From CAYXRK01 sp964467615 (lineage in GTDB: Bacteria; Hydrogenedentota; Hydrogenedentia; Hydrogenedentales; GCA-2746185): a stretch of 19,621 nucleotides of DNA. Made by a program: the position numbers and the translations under genes. A model generated the notes under the pieces. That model was not told where the DNA came from, searched no databases, and saw only the letters and a program-made list of their open reading frames with translations. Shown here piece after piece: positions 6,938 through 13,001 of this stretch (position 1 is its first letter; each line of letters opens with the position of its first letter). The stretch lies in assembly GCA_964467615.1 (NCBI GenBank), contig CAYXRK010000088.1, positions 1-19,621 on the forward strand, in the 5' to 3' direction.

Positions 6938-8755
6938 TTAGTTTCCACGGTAGAAGTACCCCCGTACCTTGCGCGTGTCCGCCTTTTCCACTTCGACAAG
7001 CCGCCCCGCGATTGTGTGCGCCTTTACCGCCAATGCGAGTCGCCGCGTTGACCATTTCGAGTTTTGGAGTCTCCCTACACATTCGGCGAGATCGGCTGCG
7101 GGAACGAATCCATCTTGAATATGCTTTTCTTCAATGCACAGCCGTGCGGCTTCGATCATTGTTCGTACCTCATCCAAGTCGTCGTCGTGATCTTCTCTGC
7201 GACTGCGAAGTAGGGAGAGTACGCCCGGTACGTCATCCGTAACGCGGGCCAAGATGGTATCTGTCCAACACTGCCACCGATCCCCCGCGCTATTGCCGAT
7301 TGGCGGTTTACGGAGTTCAGCGATGATGTCCGCGAGGATTTCGTCGCGATGTTTCTCGACATACGCGAAAACGGCTTCACGCCACCCGCTCTTGGGTTGC
7401 GGGCGAGTGAGATTGATGATGATGCTACGTTCGCTCAGATCGCGGGATAACCTTACAGCGTTCGACGTAGCAAACCACGTCAAGTAATTTGGCCGTGTGC
7501 CTTCGCCCTTGTAGTAGTCGTGTCCGCTGATTTCAGTGGTGGTAATCAATCCTTCCAACAATGAGGAGGAAACGAGTCCCTTCAGGTTGTCGGCGATTGC
7601 AATTCGCTTTACAAGTGCGAACATGGAAAGCAGACGGCTAATGAGTCGCTCATCCTTCCCGTCGTTTAATTTGAGATCGATCTTGCCACCGTAAAGTAGA
7701 GCCACGGCCTCGGCAATGGTCGTTGCCCCGCAGCCGCGATCCGGTTTCGTGAACAGGATCATCGGCCTCGTTCCGGGCAAGATACCAGCGCATGGCGTCA
7801 TCACTCCGGCACGAATGAGGGCCGCGTCGAATGGAGTTTCGTAGTTATCAAAATACGACAGTAACTTGGTTAGGCGGGAGCCGTCTGCCAGATAGTCGGC
7901 CGGTGCCCGCCACGAGCAATAGCAACCCGGCAACGGCGGTTCGTGCGGAAGTGGATCGACAACTAAAAAAGATTCGGCACGCGCTGTGGCGTGGGCGAAA
8001 AAATCACCCCTCGGAGTAAAATTCGCTCCATATCCCGTTTGTCCCTTGGTCCATTCGATTTGAACGTGTTCGGCGGCATACGCAAAAAGCGCCTCGTGTC
8101 TAGGCAACCATCGAATGCAGCCGCCCTCGTCCACGAATAGAGACTCGCCGCGTCGTTTGGGCCAGCCACCCGTTGATGCCAAAAGGTTGGCCGCGATGTC
8201 TGTGATCGGAATGTGATTCTTGTACTGTTTGGTCTGTTCTTTGCCGTTCTCGTCGCAGACCACCTTGTCGATGATCTCGAAGTTTCCCCAACGGGGTAGC
8301 CGTGATTTCAGGCTGTTCGATGTATTCGATGCCGATGTCTTGTTTTTGCGTCCGTTGCGCTTGGCCGGGGCCGGTATCTCGCGCGGTTGCTTTTTGCCCG
8401 CGTCGATTCCGCTCCGAATAGTCGCCCTCGCTGGATTGGGTGGGTGTCCCGCCGCCGTCGCCGCTTCCATGAGCACGTCAACAATTTCATTTTCAAAATC
8501 GGGTTGAAGGTGACACAGGCCAGCCAACGAAAATGCTTCTTCGTTTACCGTGTTGTTGAGTGTGCCGTTTTCCGTCGTGAGAATGTGCTCCGTCGCCCTT
8601 TTCAGTGCTCCGTCGAAGTACACGCGATGATTGTCGTTTCGATTCGCACCGCTATTTTTTGGCGCGGGTTTCGGCGCAGGCCGTTTCAATAGTCCCGCGA
8701 ACGAATCGGGAAGTGGCGCGAAGTCAGCACGCATCGGGTGAAACCAACCATTCAT
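6938..8755 (-). CDS. SF3-like replicative helicase of the element, altered Walker A
   Basis: The 605-aa protein corresponds to the helicase half of phage/satellite primase-helicases. Residues 1-120 look like the linker that follows a prim-pol domain (FAPLPDSFAGLL; LNNTVNEEAFSLAGL). The ATPase core starts near 300. Walker A-like FTKPDRGCGATT is at 335-346, with Ala344 where Lys is expected. Walker B-like RIAIADN is at 384-390, a sensor-like TWFATSN at 426-432 and Arg-rich RLSRDLSERS at 435-444. A C-terminal region near 490-600 may bind DNA. The ATG has GAGG 5 bases upstream and overlaps the primase gene by 32 bases in a different frame. It probably unwinds element DNA from the adjacent iterons. 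Confidence 0.82.
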   Translation of the reverse strand: MNGWFHPMRADFAPLPDSFAGLLKRPAPKPAPKNSGANRNDNHRVYFDGALKRATEHILTTENGTLNNTVNEEAFSLAGLCHLQPDFENEIVDVLMEAATAAGHPPNPARATIRSGIDAGKKQPREIPAPAKRNGRKNKTSASNTSNSLKSRLPRWGNFEIIDKVVCDENGKEQTKQYKNHIPITDIAANLLASTGGWPKRRGESLFVDEGGCIRWLPRHEALFAYAAEHVQIEWTKGQTGYGANFTPRGDFFAHATARAESFLVVDPLPHEPPLPGCYCSWRAPADYLADGSRLTKLLSYFDNYETPFDAALIRAGVMTPCAGILPGTRPMILFTKPDRGCGATTIAEAVALLYGGKIDLKLNDGKDERLISRLLSMFALVKRIAIADNLKGLVSSSLLEGLITTTEISGHDYYKGEGTRPNYLTWFATSNAVRLSRDLSERSIIINLTRPQPKSGWREAVFAYVEKHRDEILADIIAELRKPPIGNSAGDRWQCWTDTILARVTDDVPGVLSLLRSRREDHDDDLDEVRTMIEAARLCIEEKHIQDGFVPAADLAECVGRLQNSKWSTRRLALAVKAHTIAGRLVEVEKADTRKVRGYFYRGN

Positions 8756-9272
8756 AACTGCCTCTTACACTCCCATCGACGGTTTTGATTGATCCGACGA
8801 TTGGGATTAGCGCCTTGCCGGATTTCAACTCGACACCCGGCGCGATGGTTGTGTTTTGTTTGTCGCCTTCAACGTGCGTGTGCCGAAAATAGACATGCCA
8901 GCCGCCGGAAGGCGTTGAAACTATCGGCGTGCGCGGAAGTCCATCCGGGATTTTGCCGCCGCGCTGAAAGTCAACGTCAAGCACCGCGAGACGACTTTTG
9001 CCAAGGTGCATAGCGAGCCGACAATGTTCATGTATCCACTCTTTTATTTCATCCCACGGCGGAGACGGCCCTTCACCCCAACGGATACCTTTGGGCGTTG
9101 ATCCGTCGGGCAGTTGGCAGACAAGATGCCAGCCCCGCTCCCGCGCCGCCCACGCTTCACCGAGAAGATCGGCCCGCGTGACTTCCGCGAGTAGTGACGG
9201 CGCGGTTGGAGTTGCTGCGAGTGGAGATCGCTCAGCCTCGATGTTCGCCGATGGAAGTTGTCGTGATATCAT
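8724..9272 (-). CDS. Prim-pol (bifunctional DNA primase/polymerase) domain protein
   Basis: The 182-aa product matches the prim-pol domain found at the N-terminus of plasmid and phage replicases, which makes primers for DNA synthesis. The metal-binding pair is in RLAVLDVDFQRGG (Asp99, Asp101). The nucleotide-binding His is in STPSGGWHVYFRH (His126). The sequence GVELKSGKALIPIVGS followed by SYEWL completes the domain. The frame ends right after YEWLVSPDAC, where family members usually run on into the helicase. The ATG at 9272 was chosen; a TTG 45 bases upstream would add residues unlike the family and has no ribosome site. The ribosome site at 9272 is also weak. Confidence 0.85.
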   Translation of the reverse strand: MISRQLPSANIEAERSPLAATPTAPSLLAEVTRADLLGEAWAARERGWHLVCQLPDGSTPKGIRWGEGPSPPWDEIKEWIHEHCRLAMHLGKSRLAVLDVDFQRGGKIPDGLPRTPIVSTPSGGWHVYFRHTHVEGDKQNTTIAPGVELKSGKALIPIVGSIKTVDGSVRGSYEWLVSPDAC

Positions 9273-9332
9273 TTGGTCATCTCGTTTTGTTCGCGCCGCC
9301 GGATTCGCCGTCCGCAAGCGGCGCGATTCGTT

Positions 9333-9542
9333 TTAGGCCGCGCGGCCCGGTTTCGATTGCGAATCAATCCACGCGAGCACCTCGTCTTCGCGGAGCAGCA
9401 CGCGGCGTCCGAGCCGTCTCACCGGGAAACCGTTCGTCGCGGCGTTGAATATCAGGTGCCGCAATCCGAGCACGCTGGGATAGGCGTGCTTTTTCGCGTA
9501 TTGCGTGACGGTCAGGAATGTTGGGGGCGTGTTCGTTTCCAT
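9333..9542 (-). CDS. Small helix-turn-helix DNA-binding protein (excisionase or regulator)
   Basis: The 69-aa product (FLTVTQYAKKHAYPSVLGLRHLIFNAATNGFPVRRLGRRVLLREDEVLAWIDSQ) has the form of the excisionase/AlpA/MerR-like winged HTH family: helix-turn-helix, then a beta wing (VRRLGRRVLL) and a terminal helix with W. Such proteins act as recombination directionality factors or transcription activators in integrated elements. GGAGG lies 8 bases before the ATG. The leader contains a hairpin (9561-9586) and a tandem 11-bp repeat array (9618-9650) that could be its own or another regulator's operator. It precedes the primase gene by 60 bp. Confidence 0.72.
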   Translation of the reverse strand: METNTPPTFLTVTQYAKKHAYPSVLGLRHLIFNAATNGFPVRRLGRRVLLREDEVLAWIDSQSKPGRAA

Positions 9543-9560
9543 GTCTTAATCCTCCGTTCG

Positions 9561-9586
9561 TCGCGGCGCGTATTTTTTGGCCGCGA
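9561..9586 (-). other. Leader hairpin before the HTH gene
   Basis: TCGCGGC (9561-9567) pairs with GCCGCGA (9580-9586) around a 12-base loop containing a T6/A6 run. It lies between the 11-bp repeats and the HTH ribosome site. It could affect translation; it is not followed by a T-run on the coding strand. Confidence 0.35.
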
Positions 9587-9617
9587 GTTGTGGAGGTATG
9601 GGAACACAGGACAATTT

Positions 9618-9728
9618 CAGCGTGGATTGAGCGTGGATTCCGAGTGGATTGGCGCGACGCGAAAATGTGTGGTTCTATTGACCGGAACGCTGGTCAAATT
9701 TTGTCGCGCTGTGGATTCCGCGTGGAAA
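9618..9728. repeat. Array of five 11-bp repeats (3 + 2)
   Basis: Plus-strand units CAGCGTGGATT (9618), GAGCGTGGATT (9629) and CCGAGTGGATT (9640) are in tandem. After 56 bp, CGCTGTGGATT (9707) and CCGCGTGGAAA (9718) follow, again 11 bp apart. The first group is in the promoter region of the HTH-primase-helicase genes; the second lies in the last codons of the 393-aa gene. The one-turn period suggests a protein binding the same face cooperatively. The core TCCAC on the other strand slightly resembles a DnaA box. Confidence 0.55.
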
Positions 9729-10875
9729 CGAGGGGACTTTTTTGCCGGTTGCGTTCGCGTTCGCGGTCAAGACTTCTCAGCCATTTCCTGTATTCGTTTT
9801 CCATGTGCGCTGTGAGCGTGACGCTATCAATTCGACGCGCTTTGCGCTTCTCACCGTTGTCGCGAATGATTCCCGCGTTGACAGCGCGACTAATGCGAGA
9901 TTCCAATGCTTTGTCCGCCGGAATCGAGGTTTCGCCTTTCGAGAGTAACCAGCTTGCCCATTGCGTCGCGCCTTCGCTCATCGTAATCCATCGCCCGGAC
10001 GGTTCACCGCTGTCAGCAAGGGTGGAAATGGTGTTAGCGGGTTGGGCGAATTTTTCCCTTACGACTTGCGGCACATTGATCCCATTCCGATCCGACCATG
10101 CGACGACTTCGCCGGGGACTAGAACCTTGTCACTTTGAAGGGGGACGCCATTGATGGTTTCGGATTCCCCGCCGCGTGTAGGTAGTTCGCCGGATTCGAT
10201 TGCTAGTAGAATTCGATTCAGCATAGTAAGTGCGGGTGAGTCCGCGCCCTCAGCGTCCATGTAGACTTTTCGGATGTTGTCCCACTTGCCCCGTGCAATT
10301 ATCGACGGGGCAACGCCGGTCAAGTGGCATGCGGCGTCCACCGGAAGCCAACGCACATTCCACGGAAGTTGATCCACGATTTCGCTGTAGTCCACGCCAA
10401 TGCCCGCAGACGTACTATCGCGCGGCGCTAGATGCGCGTTGTCATCTACGGCGATGTGATAGTCCCGGTTGATATCGTCCACAAGTTTCCGGGTGCGTTC
10501 CGTGTCTTCGCTGGCGTAAGTCTTGATTAGTTCAGGCCAAAACTTTTCGTGGCGCTGAACATCAACTTGTAAAGTCGCAATGTGTCTCTCGTAAAATTCC
10601 CGGACGATTTCTTGCATCTCAGCAATCGCGCCGTGGTCAATGGTTTTCGGGCAAAACGCTTTGATCCGATTGCCGATTAACCCGTCGGCCAATTCCCTCG
10701 CTTTGACGGAGACGGCCAAGCGTTCCTTGTCGCACTGTTCATTCGAGCCACCAAAAAAAGGATTGTCGTACTGTTTTTCAATCAACCTCAGTTCATCCGA
10801 GAGTTCGGATTCGATGGTCTCGTGTAGTTTCTCGTCCCTGTGGCGAAGATTTGCTTGCCGGTCGTTCTCTGCCAT
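9694..10875 (-). CDS. Element protein of unknown function with probable DNA-binding C-terminus
   Basis: The 393-aa product is not recognised as a whole. The N-terminal half is charged and helical (about residues 10-150), possibly coiled coil. The C-terminal 100 residues (WITMSEGATQWASWLLSKGET...SRISRAVNAGIIRDNGEKRKARRIDSVTL...EYRKWLRSL) have the layout of an excisionase/HTH-like DNA-binding domain with a basic wing, then a very basic tail. The ATG at 10875 follows AGGGGG by about 7 bases; an ATG 15 bases further upstream has a poorer site. It lies between a structured intergenic region and the 11-bp repeat array. A regulator or replication accessory role is possible but unproven. Confidence 0.6.
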   Translation of the reverse strand: MAENDRQANLRHRDEKLHETIESELSDELRLIEKQYDNPFFGGSNEQCDKERLAVSVKARELADGLIGNRIKAFCPKTIDHGAIAEMQEIVREFYERHIATLQVDVQRHEKFWPELIKTYASEDTERTRKLVDDINRDYHIAVDDNAHLAPRDSTSAGIGVDYSEIVDQLPWNVRWLPVDAACHLTGVAPSIIARGKWDNIRKVYMDAEGADSPALTMLNRILLAIESGELPTRGGESETINGVPLQSDKVLVPGEVVAWSDRNGINVPQVVREKFAQPANTISTLADSGEPSGRWITMSEGATQWASWLLSKGETSIPADKALESRISRAVNAGIIRDNGEKRKARRIDSVTLTAHMENEYRKWLRSLDRERERNRQKSPLVSTRNPQRDKI

Positions 10876-10914
10876 GTCTGCCCCCTGCATGGGTGTCCCG
10901 TAGTGAGTGAGAGT

Positions 10915-10968
10915 GCCGGGGCGGGCGTGCTACAGGTTCACGCGTTCGGGAGCTACCCTAGCCCCGGC
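10915..10968 (-). other. Structured intergenic element (three-way junction)
   Basis: An 8-bp perfect stem (10915-10922 with 10961-10968, GCCGGGGC/GCCCCGGC) encloses two further hairpins: GCGTG (10925-10929) with CACGC (10939-10943), and GGG (10948-10950) with CCC (10956-10958). It sits in the leader of the 393-aa gene, about 40 bases before its start. No T-run follows, so it is not an obvious terminator. It may be a cis-acting RNA, a tRNA-like remnant or a DNA cruciform. Confidence 0.45.
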
Positions 10969-10996
10969 GAAAGGCTTACGGTTTGAGTTTCCAGTC

Positions 10997-11401
10997 CTAA
11001 CGCGCCGGTGTAGCGTCGTATAGGTCGTCGCCGTCGATAAGTAGCTTGTACGTGTAAAGATAGTGTTCGGGAAGTTTCCCCGCGTACTGTTGGCGTATTT
11101 CGTCCGGCACCGGTTTCGCGAGAACGATAACGTCGGTCAGGCTCAGTGGATCGAGGTAGAGGAACTCGACTTTGAATACACTTCCACTTGCAAGCACTAG
11201 GAGTTTATCTCCGGACTTGTCTTCTACCGTCCGAGACACTGATGATGCGTCCACGACCGTGTAACCAATCGCGCGCGAAAGTTTCCTTGACGCGCGATCC
11301 GCTTCGACGGACTGAACTCGGAAGAAAAGCGACAGGGCAATCGCGATAGAAACCCCCAAGATGGTGCGTGTTAATCTAGTTAGATTCAGTGGCTGTAACA
11401 T
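10997..11401 (-). CDS. Small membrane-anchored protein of unknown function
   Basis: The 134-aa product has one N-terminal hydrophobic helix (TILGVSIAIALSLFFRVQSVEA, about residues 13-34) that is either a signal peptide or a membrane anchor. A hydrophilic alpha/beta domain follows, ending EHYLYTYKLLIDGDDLYDATPAR. No family is recognised. GGAG lies about 8 bases before the ATG. It follows the integrase gene by 49 bp in the same direction and may be co-transcribed. Its position in the integration module suggests an element-maintenance or exclusion role, which is only a guess. Confidence 0.55.
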   Translation of the reverse strand: MLQPLNLTRLTRTILGVSIAIALSLFFRVQSVEADRASRKLSRAIGYTVVDASSVSRTVEDKSGDKLLVLASGSVFKVEFLYLDPLSLTDVIVLAKPVPDEIRQQYAGKLPEHYLYTYKLLIDGDDLYDATPAR

Positions 11402-11450
11402 TTCCGCTCTCCGCGTTTCACTCTTGTTCCACGCCGACTATTGTAGTCGC

Positions 11451-12539
11451 CTACGCCGATTCGCACGTTTCGGCCTTGGGTGAATTGAAAATCGAATCGA
11501 CCATGCCCGCGAGCACGCGCGACGTGTGTTGCGGGCCGATGTGCGCATATCTCTTGACCATCGTCAGTGTCCGATGCCCCAAAACCGACGCAAGTTCGGC
11601 GGTAGTCGCGCCGCGCATGGCAAGGTAGCTCGCGCACGAATGGCGGAGATCGTGAAAGTGGAAGTTCTCAATGTTTGCCTTGCGCAATACGGTATTCCAC
11701 GCGGTAATGATGTTGGCCGGGCGCGGTGCGCTCAGGCTTGCGAACACGTAGTCCGTGTCAATGCGCCGAATCTTGGATCGCGTTTCGAGCAACTCGCGGG
11801 CGTGTCCAACGATGGGGATTGAGCGACGTTCCCCGTTTTTTGTTTCGTGAAGCGTGATCAAATCGCGCTCGAAGTCCACGTCTCGCCACCGCAAGAAAAA
11901 TAATTCGCTCCGCCGCATGCCGGATGACAACGCGAGCACCACAACGTCATAGAGCACGTCGCACCGCGATTGCTTGCACGCGGCCAAGAGGCGGGCGCGT
12001 TCGTCGTCGCTCAAATACCGGACGCGGGCTTGCCCCTCTTTTGGTTTCGAGATACCGCGCACGGGGTTTGTGTTCGTCCATCCCCAATCGCGCGTCGCAA
12101 CGCTGAATAGGTGCGACAGTGGCGCAAGGTAACGATTGACTGTGCTTCCCGTCATCTTGGTACCGAACCGGGTTTGCTCGTTCAATAGCTTGTCCCGGAT
12201 TTCCGCGATGACGGGCGGCGTCACGTCTGCAAGCGTGAGGTTCCCGATTTCAGTTTTCCATCGCTCCAATTTCGGGGCTTGGTCACGGATGCCCGACTTC
12301 TTAAGCGGGAGTACGTCGCGGGTGTAGCGGTCTATCGCTTCGCCCAAGGTGTGCCGCTTCGATTCAGTTCCCCGGAAGTGCCTACCCTCGCGGATCGCGC
12401 TTTCGGTCGCCTGAATCCATTTCCGGGCGTCTGTGAGGCGCGGGAACGTCGCAGACTGTTCCGCAGTGCCCTTCATGCGGATACGGGCGGTGTAGTTTAG
12501 CTTGCCGTCAACGCCCTTGCGTGCTCGAATGCTGGCCAT
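11451..12539 (-). CDS. int: Tyrosine recombinase / integrase of the element
   Basis: The 362-aa protein has the three-part integrase layout. The N-terminal arm-binding region (MASIRARKGVDGKLNYTARIRMKG) is followed by a core-binding SAM-like domain (about 62-165). The catalytic domain contains Arg209 (SSGMRRSEL), Lys234 (HETKNGERRS), His296-x-x-Arg299 (FHDLRHSCAS), His322 (LGHRTLTMVKRYAH) and the nucleophile Tyr331. All catalytic residues are present, so it should be active. AAGGAG lies 5 bases before the ATG. The gene starts about 260 bp from the intact tRNA-Lys and reads inward, as expected for the enzyme that put the element into this tRNA. An arm-site-like 10-mer occurs inside the gene at 12118-12127. 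Confidence 0.95.
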   Translation of the reverse strand: MASIRARKGVDGKLNYTARIRMKGTAEQSATFPRLTDARKWIQATESAIREGRHFRGTESKRHTLGEAIDRYTRDVLPLKKSGIRDQAPKLERWKTEIGNLTLADVTPPVIAEIRDKLLNEQTRFGTKMTGSTVNRYLAPLSHLFSVATRDWGWTNTNPVRGISKPKEGQARVRYLSDDERARLLAACKQSRCDVLYDVVVLALSSGMRRSELFFLRWRDVDFERDLITLHETKNGERRSIPIVGHARELLETRSKIRRIDTDYVFASLSAPRPANIITAWNTVLRKANIENFHFHDLRHSCASYLAMRGATTAELASVLGHRTLTMVKRYAHIGPQHTSRVLAGMVDSIFNSPKAETCESA

Positions 12540-12621
12540 GTGCGCTCCTTCTAGCGCGACACGGCGGGATTTTGGTAGTCTGTACCATCCCCGGCATGAT
12601 CATCCCATGCCGCGCGGTTTT

Positions 12622-12654
12622 GCCCGCCAAGGTGTTTCGAGCACCGGGGCGGGC
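12622..12654. other. Inverted repeat upstream of the integrase
   Basis: GCCCGCC (12622-12628) pairs with GGCGGGC (12648-12654), with an inner GGTG/CACC pair. No T-run follows on either strand. It lies between the integrase start and the right arm sites, so it may be part of the int promoter or a host-factor/excisionase site. Confidence 0.4.
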
Positions 12655-12704
12655 CTAATTGAATCACGGGGATAGCGTGTCATAAACCGGGATACGTTTT
12701 CAAG

Positions 12705-12725
12705 AGTGGCGCAAAAGTGGCGCAA
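12705..12725 (+). repeat. Right arm-type integrase sites (two direct copies)
   Basis: AGTGGCGCAA at 12705-12714 and 12716-12725, an 11-bp period, 72 bp from the right core repeat. This mirrors the left pair at 3963-3983 in sequence, orientation and spacing. Confidence 0.65.
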
Positions 12726-12796
12726 CAGGCGTTTCGACGGGCATGCCACTCAATCAGGTGTAATCATAAGTAGCGTGGTTTCAATTAGTTAAGTTT

Positions 12797-12839
12797 GCCG
12801 TGAACGGGTAGCTCAGTTGGTAGAGCATCGGACTTTTAA
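12797..12839 (+). repeat. attR core: right copy of the 43-bp direct repeat
   Basis: Identical to 3814-3856 and forms the leader edge and 5' half of the intact tRNA-Lys. The tRNA at this end therefore uses a 5' half and upstream sequence that came with the element, if strand exchange took place in the anticodon loop. Confidence 0.88.
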
Positions 12840-12877
12840 TCCGGTGGTCGCGGGTTCGATCCCCGCCCCGTTCACCA
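12802..12877 (+). tRNA. tRNA-Lys (UUU)
   Basis: The acceptor stem GAACGGG pairs perfectly with CCCGTTC, discriminator A and encoded CCA (12875-12877). The D arm contains AGCTCAGTTGGTAGAGC. The anticodon loop CTTTTAA gives anticodon UUU, and the T arm is GCGGG-TTCGATC-CCCGC. The 5' part through the anticodon loop is duplicated at 3819-3856. It is transcribed toward proS. Confidence 0.95.
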
Positions 12878-13001
12878 TGTAGTTTGTATCGTCACGGTGG
12901 TCGACGGACTATCATCCGCGACAGCGGTCCGCGCTCGGGCGCATCGTCTGAATCTGAGACCGCGCCGTCGTATCTCCAACGTGTTCCAATCCGGAGGAAT
13001 T

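Larger units (their letters stand above)
3814..12839. mobile_element. Integrated phage-satellite-like / integrative element in tRNA-Lys(UUU)
   Basis: A perfect 43-bp direct repeat (3814-3856 and 12797-12839) bounds the element; one copy lies in a broken tRNA-Lys and the other in the intact gene. A tyrosine integrase is the first gene inside the right end. Paired arm-type sites are present at both ends. The remaining genes, all on the minus strand, give a replication module (HTH protein, prim-pol, SF3-like helicase, iteron origin), small phage-type proteins and two envelope cargo genes. I find no structural phage genes, terminase, relaxase or type IV secretion genes. The content fits PICI-like satellites or small integrative mobilisable elements. 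Confidence 0.85.

Noticed and set aside
6802..6999. A 65-aa minus-strand frame ending in an ATGA overlap with the 68-aa gene
   Set aside because: It starts with TTG without a ribosome site, overlaps the helicase end, and its TLATLATLV and VATVASVAG runs are simply the translated 9-bp iterons. The ATGA overlap alone is not enough.
12622..12654. Intrinsic terminator upstream of the integrase
   Set aside because: The stem is strong, but neither strand has a T-run after it.
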